Part shown: positions 1 to 7,594 of the stretch, one piece after another
Layout of the letters: every line of letters begins with the position of its first letter
Numbering within the stretch: the stretch's first letter is position 1
NCBI GenBank assembly: GCA_009774465.1
Contig: VSNT01000098.1
Span: 1 to 14,762, forward strand
Length of the DNA: 14,762 bases
Reading direction: 5' to 3'
DNA from: Lachnospiraceae bacterium
GTDB lineage: Bacteria > Bacillota_A > Clostridia > Lachnospirales > Lachnospiraceae
The notes under the pieces: generated by a model
Databases searched by the model: none
What the model saw: the letters and a program-made list of their open reading frames with translations, nothing else
What the model was told of the DNA's origin: nothing
Made by a program: the position numbers and the translations under genes

Positions 1-1134
1 GTAATATTTATGTATATAATTCCTTGCATTAATTTCCAACTGTCTTCTCGCATTACTTGAGTCAAGTCGTAAAAAATAAATTAATTTATTAATAAAATCT
101 TTATCGTCCTTATAAATTATCAATTCATTCCCTGAAAGCCTCATTAGTCCATCTGCCCCAATTTCAGATGTTATAACTGCACAACCTAAATACATAGCCT
201 GAATAATTTTATTCTGTAGTCCTGCGCCACTTCTCATTGGAGCTATAACTACCGTACTTTTTTGAAGAAAAGAAGCTGCATCTTCTACAAAACCATGCAC
301 AAAAATCGAATTTTTGCCATGATATTTTTTAATCTCTTCTGTCACATAACCACCAATAATGTGGAACTCTACGTCATCATATTCTTCTCTAATTTTTCCA
401 TATATATTTTCAATAAAATAGGTAACAGCCTCAACATTAGGCGGATAATTCATTTTTCCCATAAAAACAATTGAACGATTTTCTTTTTTTACACCTTCTT
501 TATACCCTAAATCAATTGCATAATTGAAAATAACCTTTGGATTACATGCTGCATTTACATTATTAATAATAAATGACTTATCTCTTTCCGATATAAGAAT
601 TGTATTGTTAACTGTCTCATATACTTTTTTTTCATATTTTAGCATTCGCTTGTATTCAACCCAATATGCCAGTTTTTTCCAACCTCTGTTTACTTTATAA
701 GAATTATATGACTGGAGCGTAATTGCGTCGGTACCATCAAAATATATTTTTTCTTTCTCACCTATATCACATAAATTCAAAATATATGAGGCCATCTTTA
801 TATGAAAACAAATAATATATTTATATTCTCCAGAACATTCTTTTAACCATTTATTCAAGTTCTTATAATATAATTGCCCAACCTGCAATGGCATACCATG
901 AAATAAATAGTTATATAACGCCCTTATATTTTCTGTGATGTTATGCTTATGATAGGTAATTACATGATCGCATACTTTACTTAGCTTATCTTCTTCCTCT
1001 TCATTTTCGGATATGTAAACCACATCTATTTTATAGTACTCCGAAAGTATTTCAATGTATTGAAACATTCTGACTTCCGCTCCAGATCTTAATGGATATG
1101 GACGTTTATAGCAAATCATTAATATTTTTTCCAT
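1..1134 (-). CDS. GT4-type glycosyltransferase, 3' end cut by window edge
   Basis: The minus strand is open for 378 codons from an ATG at 1134 to the window edge, with no stop. A typical family length is about 400 residues, so only a short C-terminal tail is missing. The start has AAAGGA upstream (GAAATAAAGGATG), and the protein begins MEKILMICYKRPYPLRSGAE, a usual GT-B opening with a sugar-acceptor loop. The C-terminal donor-binding half includes SIVFMGKMNYPPNVEAV (about 221-237), FHIIGGYV (about 257-264), and PMRSGAGLQNKIIQAM (299-314), the nucleotide-sugar loop of family GT4. The Glu usual before Ala-Met in that loop is Gln312 here. Family knowledge makes this a cytoplasmic transferase that adds a sugar from a nucleotide donor to a growing glycan; donor and acceptor cannot be read from the sequence. 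It lies 45 bp downstream of another GT4 gene, probably in the same operon. The coding sequence is clearly AT-rich compared with the right half of the window, as is common in polysaccharide loci. Confidence 0.88.
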   Translation of the reverse strand, partial: MEKILMICYKRPYPLRSGAEVRMFQYIEILSEYYKIDVVYISENEEEEDKLSKVCDHVITYHKHNITENIRALYNYLFHGMPLQVGQLYYKNLNKWLKECSGEYKYIICFHIKMASYILNLCDIGEKEKIYFDGTDAITLQSYNSYKVNRGWKKLAYWVEYKRMLKYEKKVYETVNNTILISERDKSFIINNVNAACNPKVIFNYAIDLGYKEGVKKENRSIVFMGKMNYPPNVEAVTYFIENIYGKIREEYDDVEFHIIGGYVTEEIKKYHGKNSIFVHGFVEDAASFLQKSTVVIAPMRSGAGLQNKIIQAMYLGCAVITSEIGADGLMRLSGNELIIYKDDKDFINKLIYFLRLDSSNARRQLEINARNYIHKYY

Positions 1135-1175
1135 CAAAAAACATCCTTTATTTCAATATATAAAATATTAGTACA

Positions 1176-1187
1176 TGCATTAATGCA
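1176..1187. repeat. 12-bp perfect palindrome at a stop codon
   Basis: TGCATTAATGCA reads the same on both strands and includes the stop codon of the GT4 gene. It has no loop and no following T-run, so it is not a convincing terminator. It may be chance in AT-rich DNA. Confidence 0.3.
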
Positions 1188-2337
1188 ACAATGAATTATA
1201 CCGACTTGCAATATTGCCATAATCGTATTGTTTTACTGTTTTATAACTATTTTCAATTATTTGAGTTCTAAAATTTTCATTTCGAAGCAGTTTTCTAATT
1301 GCATCAGAAATTTGATCGCAATTTTTTTCTTCACACAATACACCATTTTGTTTATTATGAATAATTTCTGTAATTCCCCCTGATTGACTGGCAACCACAG
1401 GTAACCCGGAAGCCATCGCCTCCATAATGGCAGTTGGAAGGCCTTCTTGATCTCCATCTTTAGCGGTTATGGATGGTGCAACAAAAACATCTGCAGATGC
1501 ATAAATTGTTCTTAATTCTGCATGTGTCTTAGCACCCAAAAACAAAACTTTATTCCTCATCTTCATGGCATAATTTTTTAAAGTTTCCCTAAGTGGTCCG
1601 TCTCCTACTATCACCAATAAGGCATCTATATCTTTCATCGCTTCAATCAAATACACAACACCTTTTTTTTCAGCCAATCTTCCCACAAACAAAACAACCT
1701 TTTTATCTTCTTGCTCAAAATAGTTGGACACGCAATATTGTTTCCCAAACTTCGATATATCTACCCCCATTGAAATGACATCTGGATAAATCTGTGGCAC
1801 CAATTCCTGGACTTTGCATTTTAAATACTCTGAAACTGTCGTAACCTGTTTTGCTTTTTTTAAACATCTGATCTTTAACTTCTTAAAAATCCCTCTATTT
1901 AATGAAGTTACATCCCCACCATGCCCCGTCACAATATAAGGCTTTTTAAAAAAGGACTGCACAATCCCCTGTGGAATCAACCAATGCGCATGTACAATAT
2001 CAAATTGAGGTAACAATTTAAATAAATGCAAATAAAGAGACAAAAATAGAAAAGGAACTAATAATATTCTTATTTTCTTTTCTTTTATTCTTGGAACAAT
2101 TGCTCCAGGATAGCATAAGGTTTCCCATTTATGAATTGGAAAATAATGATATCTTATTACTTCAACTCCTTCCAATATTTCTCTACTTTTTGCTCCTGGT
2201 GCTGCCGGAACTAACACTGTCACCTGAAATTGATCAGTCATGTGCGCTGCCAGATCTAATATAAATCGTGGCTCTGTATCTCCTTCCCATCTGGGAAATG
2301 TTGATGCCGTTACAAGTAATTTTTTCTTTTGTTTCAT
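1180..2337 (-). CDS. GT4 family glycosyltransferase
   Basis: This is a complete 385-residue GT-B glycosyltransferase. I chose the ATG at 2337 because GGAG lies 8 bases upstream; a TTG at 2370 would add 11 residues but has less support. The N-terminal half carries STFPRWEGDTEPRF (12-25) and IVHAHWLIPQG (114-124), then TGHGGDV (137-143). The C-terminal half carries LFVGRLAEKKG (216-226), VGDGPLRETL (244-253), and the GT4 EX7E loop EGLPTAIMEAM (298-308, with Glu298 and Glu306 intact) followed by GLPVVASQSGG. These features are standard for retaining transferases using UDP- or GDP-sugars in capsule, exopolysaccharide or teichoic-type glycan assembly. The stop codon lies inside a perfect 12-bp palindrome (1176-1187), and the truncated GT4 gene follows at once. 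The specific sugar and linkage are unknown. Confidence 0.92.
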   Translation of the reverse strand: MKQKKKLLVTASTFPRWEGDTEPRFILDLAAHMTDQFQVTVLVPAAPGAKSREILEGVEVIRYHYFPIHKWETLCYPGAIVPRIKEKKIRILLVPFLFLSLYLHLFKLLPQFDIVHAHWLIPQGIVQSFFKKPYIVTGHGGDVTSLNRGIFKKLKIRCLKKAKQVTTVSEYLKCKVQELVPQIYPDVISMGVDISKFGKQYCVSNYFEQEDKKVVLFVGRLAEKKGVVYLIEAMKDIDALLVIVGDGPLRETLKNYAMKMRNKVLFLGAKTHAELRTIYASADVFVAPSITAKDGDQEGLPTAIMEAMASGLPVVASQSGGITEIIHNKQNGVLCEEKNCDQISDAIRKLLRNENFRTQIIENSYKTVKQYDYGNIASRYNSLLH

Positions 2338-2452
2338 CACTGATTCTCCATGCAAAAAATCCCGACACAAAGCATGCCAACTCTACCTTTTGTTAGAATT
2401 TCATACCTTATATCAGGATTCCGTTTTATTTCCTATAAACTTTTATTCTATC

Positions 2453-3466
2453 CTACCAATTCGCCTTAAGCTTTTCCTCCGCCTCCTGCTCACTCAACCC
2501 AAACTGCTTCATCAACTGCTGTTTAGTAATTTCTTTGGAAACAGCCACTTCCTTCATGATTCTAATAACGCTAATAATATCCTCTTCCCTAACTTCTTCC
2601 CTGGCAAGCCGCCGCGTCTCCTGCACATCATATGCTTCAAAATTTGCAAATAACTCTCCCATATGCCGCTCCTTTACCTTTCCTGAAAATTCTTCTGCCT
2701 CTTTGCGTGGCACATTGATCTTCAAAAGCAGTACTTCCACTATCTGCGCCATGATATCCAGTAAATATTCTGGAGACTTGGACGTAATATCTTCCAAATA
2801 TTCCGAATTGATCTCTCTGCTGACTTCCGTAAAATCTGCCGCTTTCTGCAGCTTGCTGATCATCATGACTATGGAAAGCTCATCTTTCTTTTCCATGATT
2901 TCTTTATTGCTGTAATCTCTAAGCTGTACAAGGATACATTTAAAGTTCGGAATATATTCTTCAAAAATATCACTTAAATAAACCCTGTTTTTTAATTTGA
3001 TACCATCTTTCCAGTCAGTTGTTCCATCATAGTAAACAATTGGAAGTACCGGTGGATATTTAAAATCCTTCGTTTTACTAATGCCTTTATGCTTCCTTTC
3101 CTGCTCTTTTTCATAGTCTTCCCAGATGTAGACCATATAGCGCAGTACCTGCATAATTACATTATAATCCACTTGCGACTTATGTTCAATAAGTGAAATT
3201 AAATAAAACGGTGTATCGTTTCCTTTTATCCGGATCTTTTTTACTACATCCGAGTTTCTCTCCTCCGTGAACATATGTAGATACCGTTTTGATACATCTT
3301 CAATGTCCTCCGGCTGCACATCTTTTAGCAGCGGAATATTCACATACCCGTGTAAAAACTGGGAACATAAGTGGGCATCTCCAAAAATGATCTTGCTGGA
3401 GTTATCCCTTATCCGCGAATTTGGAATCTGATAGTCGTTGCTTTGCGCTTTTGTTTGTTTCGTCAT
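2453..3466 (-). CDS. Rpn family PD-(D/E)XK nuclease (transposase_31-like)
   Basis: The 337-residue product matches the Rpn/PDDEXK family, first named transposase_31 and later shown to comprise recombination-promoting DNases. Visible landmarks are IFGDAHLCSQFL near the N-terminus (27-38), an acidic SD pair (72-73), the core LIEHKSQVD (92-100) with ExK at Glu94-Lys96, QVLRYM (106-111) with the usual following Gln, and PIVYYDG about residue 140. The catalytic set therefore looks complete. The C-terminal 60 residues are charged and helical, ending in a small predicted helical motif around TKQQLMKQFGLSEQEA. The ATG at 3466 has AGGCAGG just upstream. The gene sits between two glycosyltransferase genes but has no evident functional link to them. 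Such genes are often present in many copies in Clostridia, which suggests a mobile or defence-like history. Its actual cellular substrate is not known from the sequence. Confidence 0.88.
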   Translation of the reverse strand: MTKQTKAQSNDYQIPNSRIRDNSSKIIFGDAHLCSQFLHGYVNIPLLKDVQPEDIEDVSKRYLHMFTEERNSDVVKKIRIKGNDTPFYLISLIEHKSQVDYNVIMQVLRYMVYIWEDYEKEQERKHKGISKTKDFKYPPVLPIVYYDGTTDWKDGIKLKNRVYLSDIFEEYIPNFKCILVQLRDYSNKEIMEKKDELSIVMMISKLQKAADFTEVSREINSEYLEDITSKSPEYLLDIMAQIVEVLLLKINVPRKEAEEFSGKVKERHMGELFANFEAYDVQETRRLAREEVREEDIISVIRIMKEVAVSKEITKQQLMKQFGLSEQEAEEKLKANW

Positions 3467-3721
3467 AAACCTGCCTTTCCTGCATGGAATATGGCAGTAG
3501 ACGAAAGTCTAACAATGGCAGTCCAGCTCGTATCCCATGTGCCATATGAAATTTTAAATTTGGGATATTTTTTGAATTACTGAATTGAATAATTAATTTG
3601 CTTTTAAAGAAAATATCCTGAAATTTGATGTGTTTCTGTTTTTCAATATAGCACACTTCTCTTTCTGCCGCAACCAAATCCTGATATAAAATATGAAATT
3701 TTCAAGGTTCTCAAATTTATG
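3467..3721. other. 255-bp non-coding gap with a small leader hairpin
   Basis: No convincing gene lies here. On the strand of the Rpn gene, a small hairpin TAGAC-GAAA-GTCTA (plus-strand spelling, 3498-3511) is flanked by two direct copies of ATGGCAGT (3491-3498 and 3515-3522), about 30 bases ahead of the Rpn start. A weak minus-strand promoter may be present: TATATT as -10 (plus strand 3645-3650), with TTGCGG 17 bases upstream. A TTG-initiated open frame crosses into the Rpn gene but looks spurious. Confidence 0.35.
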
Positions 3722-4768
3722 TCATAAGGATACGCTTACACTTTCAAAGCTTTCCTTTTCTTTCTCTGAATCTCCTAACACTCTGTAGGTCTTTACTGCT
3801 TCTTTTTCCATCTTCATCTGCATATAAATTGCATCATACTCAGTTTTCCTGGTATGGTATTGGGTGTCCTGAAGGAGTTTTCTGTTGGCTGCAATTACAT
3901 CTGCCATCAGACCTATCATAAAGGTAAGAAATCCCATAATAATCAACGTACATGCCAAAATCAATGACTGAACATGTCCGCCGGACTGCCCTGCCGCCAT
4001 ATAATACAAAAAGCGGAATCCAATAAGCAGCCCTACTGCAATTGGCGCAACAGCTAAATAGCTAAAGCTTTTTAAAGGCTTGTACATCATATAGGCTCGA
4101 AGAATGGTCAGCATACTCTTTTTTACATATCCCCAGATGCTGTTAAACAGTCTGGATGGACGCAGCTCTTCGTTGGTTCTGACAGGTACACTGGTGATGG
4201 CTATTTTTTCTCTTCCTGCTTGTACAATGGTTTCAAGTGTATATGTATAATCATTTACCACATTCAGCCGCATAGCCGCATCTCTTGAATATGCGCGAAA
4301 TCCGCTGGGAGCATCCGGAATGTTCGTATTGGACGCCTTGCGTACCACCCAGCTTCCAAAATGCTGTAATTTCTTTTTAATAAAGGAAAAATGCTCTGTT
4401 TGATCAATTGGCCTTGCTCCGATAACCATATCTGCCTTTCCTTCTAAAATAGGCTGGATTAAGGTTGCTATATCTTCTGCGCAGTACTGGTTGTCTGCAT
4501 CTGTGTTAACGATAATATCCGCACCATTTCGAAGGCACCCGTCAATTCCTGCCATAAAGCCTTTTGCAAGTCCTTTGTTCTGCTTAAAGTTGACTACATG
4601 ATGCACACCCCATTTTTTGGCAACCTCTACTGTATTATCCATACTTCCATCATTGATGATCAGATATTCAATTTCATCAACGCCTTCCAGTTTACGTGGT
4701 AAGTCGTTTAATGCAATTTCCAGTGTTTCCGCCTCATTATAACAGGGAATCTGTATGATCAGTTTCAT
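3722..4768 (-). CDS. DPM1-like GT2 glycosyltransferase with two C-terminal membrane helices
   Basis: This 348-residue protein is a GT-A fold, family GT2 enzyme. It opens with IIQIPCYNEAETL (4-16), then IINDGSMDNT (37-46), GLAKGFMAGI (66-75), and the metal/nucleotide motif NTDADNQY (88-95, Asp90 and Asp92). The acceptor-side PDAPSGFRAYSR (151-162) is typical of polyprenyl-phosphate sugar synthases. Two hydrophobic spans follow, about 237-257 and 268-290, and then a charged tail of about 58 residues. Family knowledge predicts transfer of a sugar from a nucleotide donor to undecaprenyl phosphate at the inner face of the membrane. The sugar is not identifiable. It is the second gene of a likely pair, 65 bp after the GT-C-like membrane protein, which would use such a lipid-linked sugar. 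AAAGGA lies about 12 bases before the ATG, slightly far, but no alternative in-frame start fits better. Confidence 0.9.
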   Translation of the reverse strand: MKLIIQIPCYNEAETLEIALNDLPRKLEGVDEIEYLIINDGSMDNTVEVAKKWGVHHVVNFKQNKGLAKGFMAGIDGCLRNGADIIVNTDADNQYCAEDIATLIQPILEGKADMVIGARPIDQTEHFSFIKKKLQHFGSWVVRKASNTNIPDAPSGFRAYSRDAAMRLNVVNDYTYTLETIVQAGREKIAITSVPVRTNEELRPSRLFNSIWGYVKKSMLTILRAYMMYKPLKSFSYLAVAPIAVGLLIGFRFLYYMAAGQSGGHVQSLILACTLIIMGFLTFMIGLMADVIAANRKLLQDTQYHTRKTEYDAIYMQMKMEKEAVKTYRVLGDSEKEKESFESVSVSL

Positions 4769-4833
4769 CTCAAATCCGCATCCTTTCCACTATATGCGCC
4801 TTATACATGCATTTGTTACCCGTTGTAAAAAAA

Positions 4834-6576
4834 CTATATATTATAAAACAAATAAAACGTATTTGACCTTACACACTGGTCAAACATACCATCCAGCCAG
4901 CTCTTATATTCAGTATCAATATGCGTGATTAAAAATACATTGCTTATTCCAATATCTTCCATATTAAAATCATCTTTAGAAATAACTTCTATGGATCTGT
5001 CTCCAAGCTGCATCTGAAGAAAATCAATATACGGGTGAGCTCCTTCATTCAGATACAAAATTCTGTCATTTGTTTCCGCTTTATCAATAATTTCTTCTGA
5101 AATTGTTAAATCCATAAAATTTGAACTGTTGACACGATAAGTATAATGGCTGCTAATGTGCAGTCCCGCAGCAATTTCAAGTACTATAATTCCTGTTAAT
5201 ACCCAAACCAGGCTTTCCCGTTTTTCTGACAGCCATATAAAAAAAGCAACCAGAAGCATAATAAAAAATCCAAACATCCAGGTATCCTGAAAAAAACTGT
5301 AAATATCCAGACTATCTTCCTTTAAAAGATAACTGATACCGGCCACCATATATCCTCTCAGACCGCTCAACTCCCTGGCCTCTATTACATCTAAAAGCAT
5401 TGGAATCATCAGGCCTGTAACTGTACCTGCAAGTAAGGTTCCTCTGAAATGCCACCTGCTTTTACTCATGGCAATCGCGCCAATCATCAAAAAAACCGGC
5501 ACAGGGAATTCATCATATCTTCCATAAATCAATGAATCAATGTTTCCAACAGGATGCATATAAATACTGCTGATTAAAATCTCTCCAAGCATAGAAAGGA
5601 AAAGAAAGAGAAAAACCCATTCTATCATTTCAATTTTTCTTTTCTTAAAAAACTTAGCTATTAAAAAACAACTTTTTTTTAAAGTCCAGCCTATCCCCCA
5701 GTAAAAAAGCCCAAAGCTCGTAAGTCCCAGGTAAAAAACTTTTCCAATCACTTCTTTTACAAACAACTTCATTCCATAGAATGTAGTGAGCTGCTTAAGC
5801 TTTCCCATTTGCCCGCCATAATCGTTTCCTGCCAGAAGCTGACTGTCCGTATTTGAAAAAACTGTAACCACGGTATTTTGCTTAAAAACAACTGTCAGTA
5901 CAACAAGCAGTAACAAAGCCCCAATGAAAACCAATACTGGTTTTACCTTCGGGCGATCAGAAATAATCCATAAAATCAGCGTAATAATACAGGCAATCAA
6001 CACCCCTGCTGTTCTCATATGTACCCAATAAATATAAACAAGAGCGCCTGCCAAAAGTATTGCTGTTATTGCCTTTGGCTCCTGTATCAGACATACAAAT
6101 AACCAGGTAATCAGCACAAAAAGAAACATAAGAAGTGCTTCCGCCATAGTCATCTGCATATTAAAAATCCATACAGGGTAAAAAACTGCGATACTGCCAA
6201 CAAACACCTGTTTTTTTCTGTCTATTTCCGGAAACAGTCTTTTGATTATTCCGAAAATTAAAAACATTCCGGCACACATGAGCAGCATATTGACAACTAC
6301 TGCCGCCCTGTAGGCCATTACTCCATTCCGAAACAGACGTAAAATGGGTGTTAAAATAAAGCTATAGCCAAAAGAATAATATGATCCCAGTGACGCCACA
6401 TCTGACCAGTCGAAACCAACTTTTTTTGCTGCGCTTGTCCAATATCCAAACTCATCCGGCACCATTGTAAATCCATAAATTTTGCCAATTCCATATTGAA
6501 AAATTCCAAAAATAATCAGAATGATGAGCAGTAGATAAATATTTATTTTATTTTTTATATTCACAATACTTTTCAT
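4834..6576 (-). CDS. Multispanning GT-C-like membrane glycosyltransferase
   Basis: The 580-residue product is hydrophobic for most of its length, with roughly 11-13 predicted membrane spans, starting at about residues 12-34. The first external loop has MVPDEFGYW (38-46); an acidic Asp-Glu pair (41-42) in this loop is the expected catalytic or metal site of GT-C lipid-phosphosugar-dependent transferases. About 95 C-terminal residues form a soluble domain (INSSNFMDL-type region onward), as in many GT-39-like proteins. The preceding inference is from topology and motif only. The GT2 partner gene next door would supply the polyprenyl-phosphate sugar, so this protein probably decorates an exported glycan or cell-wall polymer. 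The start lacks a clear Shine-Dalgarno sequence: the 20 bases before ATG are AT-rich. No in-frame upstream ATG exists before the hairpin at 6609-6639, and a downstream start would remove the first helix, so I kept this one. Confidence 0.82.
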   Translation of the reverse strand: MKSIVNIKNKINIYLLLIILIIFGIFQYGIGKIYGFTMVPDEFGYWTSAAKKVGFDWSDVASLGSYYSFGYSFILTPILRLFRNGVMAYRAAVVVNMLLMCAGMFLIFGIIKRLFPEIDRKKQVFVGSIAVFYPVWIFNMQMTMAEALLMFLFVLITWLFVCLIQEPKAITAILLAGALVYIYWVHMRTAGVLIACIITLILWIISDRPKVKPVLVFIGALLLLVVLTVVFKQNTVVTVFSNTDSQLLAGNDYGGQMGKLKQLTTFYGMKLFVKEVIGKVFYLGLTSFGLFYWGIGWTLKKSCFLIAKFFKKRKIEMIEWVFLFLFLSMLGEILISSIYMHPVGNIDSLIYGRYDEFPVPVFLMIGAIAMSKSRWHFRGTLLAGTVTGLMIPMLLDVIEARELSGLRGYMVAGISYLLKEDSLDIYSFFQDTWMFGFFIMLLVAFFIWLSEKRESLVWVLTGIIVLEIAAGLHISSHYTYRVNSSNFMDLTISEEIIDKAETNDRILYLNEGAHPYIDFLQMQLGDRSIEVISKDDFNMEDIGISNVFLITHIDTEYKSWLDGMFDQCVRSNTFYLFYNI

Positions 6577-6608
6577 GGTTTTGATATCATTTGTCTTATC
6601 ACAGGAAT

Positions 6609-6639
6609 GACACTGGCGTCATCCTCTTACGCCAGTGTC
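6609..6639 (-). terminator. Perfect 11-bp hairpin after the secreted-protein gene
   Basis: GACACTGGCGT and ACGCCAGTGTC form a perfect stem around a 9-base loop. It lies between the secreted-protein gene and the GT-C gene, both on the minus strand. A U-tract after the stem is poor on the minus strand (ATTCCTGTG), so it may attenuate rather than fully stop transcription, or it may cap the 3' end of the upstream message. Confidence 0.6.
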
Positions 6640-6687
6640 CTCTTCCTTAAAGCCATTACCACTTTTTGTTTAATCTGCAATAATCAA

Positions 6688-7335
6688 TTAATATTTGATC
6701 ATTGCGTATGCACCTGCACCACCGGTTGTATCAAAAGTAACAGTATTCGGATTTGTGTCAACATCTTCCAGAATTGTCACTACACCACCGGGACGAACAC
6801 ATACAATTGCAAAAGTAGCATCTGCCTGTGCGAAGTTTGCAGGAATGCCTAAAGACAATCTGATTGCTGCGCCATCTGAAGGCAGTAAGCTGTACTTGCC
6901 TGCTGTCATCTTTCCAAGCTCAATATTGAGCATAGGACCTACTACAGCTCCTTTTGCCTGTGCTGCTACATCAATGGCAGCTTTTGCAAGATAGCTCTTC
7001 TTTGCATCCATGTTAAGAAATTTTGCATAAGGCTTGTCAGCACTTGTAAGGCCATATCCTTCTGCAATTGCTGCTACAGGTGTTGAAACAACGCTTCCGT
7101 TTACGCTGGTTGCAAGATAAACGCCTGCAACAGTTGTCTTAGCGCCTGCAACTGAGCTTGTTACAGGAACTTCTGCAACAGTTGTTACTTCGCCTGATGT
7201 ACTGGACGCAACAACTTCTTCTGCGCATGAACCGCCGCCAGTTACGGTTGTAGCACCAACACTCATTGCAGGTGCCATAACTAAAGAAGCAGCCAGTACG
7301 CCAGTCATCATTTTCTTGATAATACTTGCTTTCAT
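6688..7335 (-). CDS. Small secreted Thr/Val/Ala-rich protein, beta-sandwich-like C-terminus
   Basis: I chose the ATG at 7335 because AAGGAGGA sits 4 bases upstream; an upstream frame adding 13 charged residues has no comparable site. The 215-residue protein starts with a typical Sec signal: a basic n-region (KASIIKK), a hydrophobic core (about 11-24), and a likely cleavage after SVGA (25-28). Residues about 29-90 are rich in Thr, Val, Ser and Ala with one Cys (37). The C-terminal part (about 130-215) has alternating hydrophobic and polar strands, with RPGGVVTILED (181-191) followed by NPNTVTFDTTG and a final AYAMIKY. This resembles the last strands of Ig-like domains in clostridial surface proteins, by resemblance only. 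No sortase motif, repeat module or lipobox is seen, so it is probably released or loosely wall-bound. I do not recognise a named family. The divergent XRE regulator gene may control it. Confidence 0.75.
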   Translation of the reverse strand: MKASIIKKMMTGVLAASLVMAPAMSVGATTVTGGGSCAEEVVASSTSGEVTTVAEVPVTSSVAGAKTTVAGVYLATSVNGSVVSTPVAAIAEGYGLTSADKPYAKFLNMDAKKSYLAKAAIDVAAQAKGAVVGPMLNIELGKMTAGKYSLLPSDGAAIRLSLGIPANFAQADATFAIVCVRPGGVVTILEDVDTNPNTVTFDTTGGAGAYAMIKY

Positions 7336-7381
7336 TTCGTCCTCCTTCAAGATTTTTTTGCGGTTATCCGCCATGTAAAAA

Positions 7382-7450
7382 GCTATTAATGTTTACTAAA
7401 CATAGCAAAAATGCTATTAATAATAGCTCTTTTAAAAGTATATGCTATTG
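7382..7450. promoter_or_regulatory. GCTATT direct repeats at 31-bp spacing and two perfect palindromes
   Basis: GCTATTA begins at 7382 and 7413, and GCTATTG at 7444, so the copies are 31 bp apart, close to three helical turns. Two perfect inverted repeats overlap this array: ATGTTTA-C-TAAACAT at 7389-7403 and GCTATTA-A-TAATAGC at 7413-7427. All lie between the -10 of the leftward promoter and the secreted-protein start, or overlap the promoter spacer. They could be operator sites or leader hairpins. Confidence 0.5.
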
Positions 7451-7465
7451 CTAATATATTTTCAA
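7437..7465 (-). promoter_or_regulatory. Sigma-A-like promoter for the secreted-protein gene
   Basis: On the minus strand TTGAAA (plus 7460-7465) and TATACT (plus 7437-7442) are separated by exactly 17 bases, which is close to consensus. Transcription would begin near 7430, leaving a leader of about 95 bases that contains the two palindromes described below. Confidence 0.6.
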
Positions 7466-7535
7466 GTATTTTTTAGTATACAATTTGAAATTATAACAGA
7501 CATAGACAGTACGCTTCTAAATTCACAAAACAGTA

Positions 7536-7557
7536 TATAATATTGGTTTACTGTAAA
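7536..7557 (+). promoter_or_regulatory. Possible promoter and operator of the XRE regulator gene
   Basis: TATAAT at 7536-7541 is a perfect -10 hexamer, but the expected -35 position is poor. Directly downstream, TTTAC-T-GTAAA (7547-7557) is a perfect inverted repeat sharing GTTTACT with the palindrome at 7389-7403. This is the expected site for autoregulation. Confidence 0.4.
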
Positions 7558-7594
7558 TACCATTAGTTGTTTCAAATTACAGGAAAGGAAAGCT

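Noticed and set aside
262..474. Short plus-strand frame at the left edge
   Set aside because: It is antisense to the partial GT4 gene, whose motifs on the minus strand are clear over the whole stretch.
2240..2653. Plus-strand frame across the GT4 and Rpn genes
   Set aside because: It is antisense to two convincing genes and shows no motif.
3402..3677. 91-residue minus-strand open frame overlapping the Rpn start
   Set aside because: It needs a TTG start with no ribosome site, overlaps the Rpn gene in another frame, and has no recognisable domain; it is more likely leader DNA.
7375..7594. Riboswitch ahead of the regulator or secreted protein
   Set aside because: The palindromes are short and AT-rich, and I recognise no known aptamer pattern; operator sites are the simpler reading.
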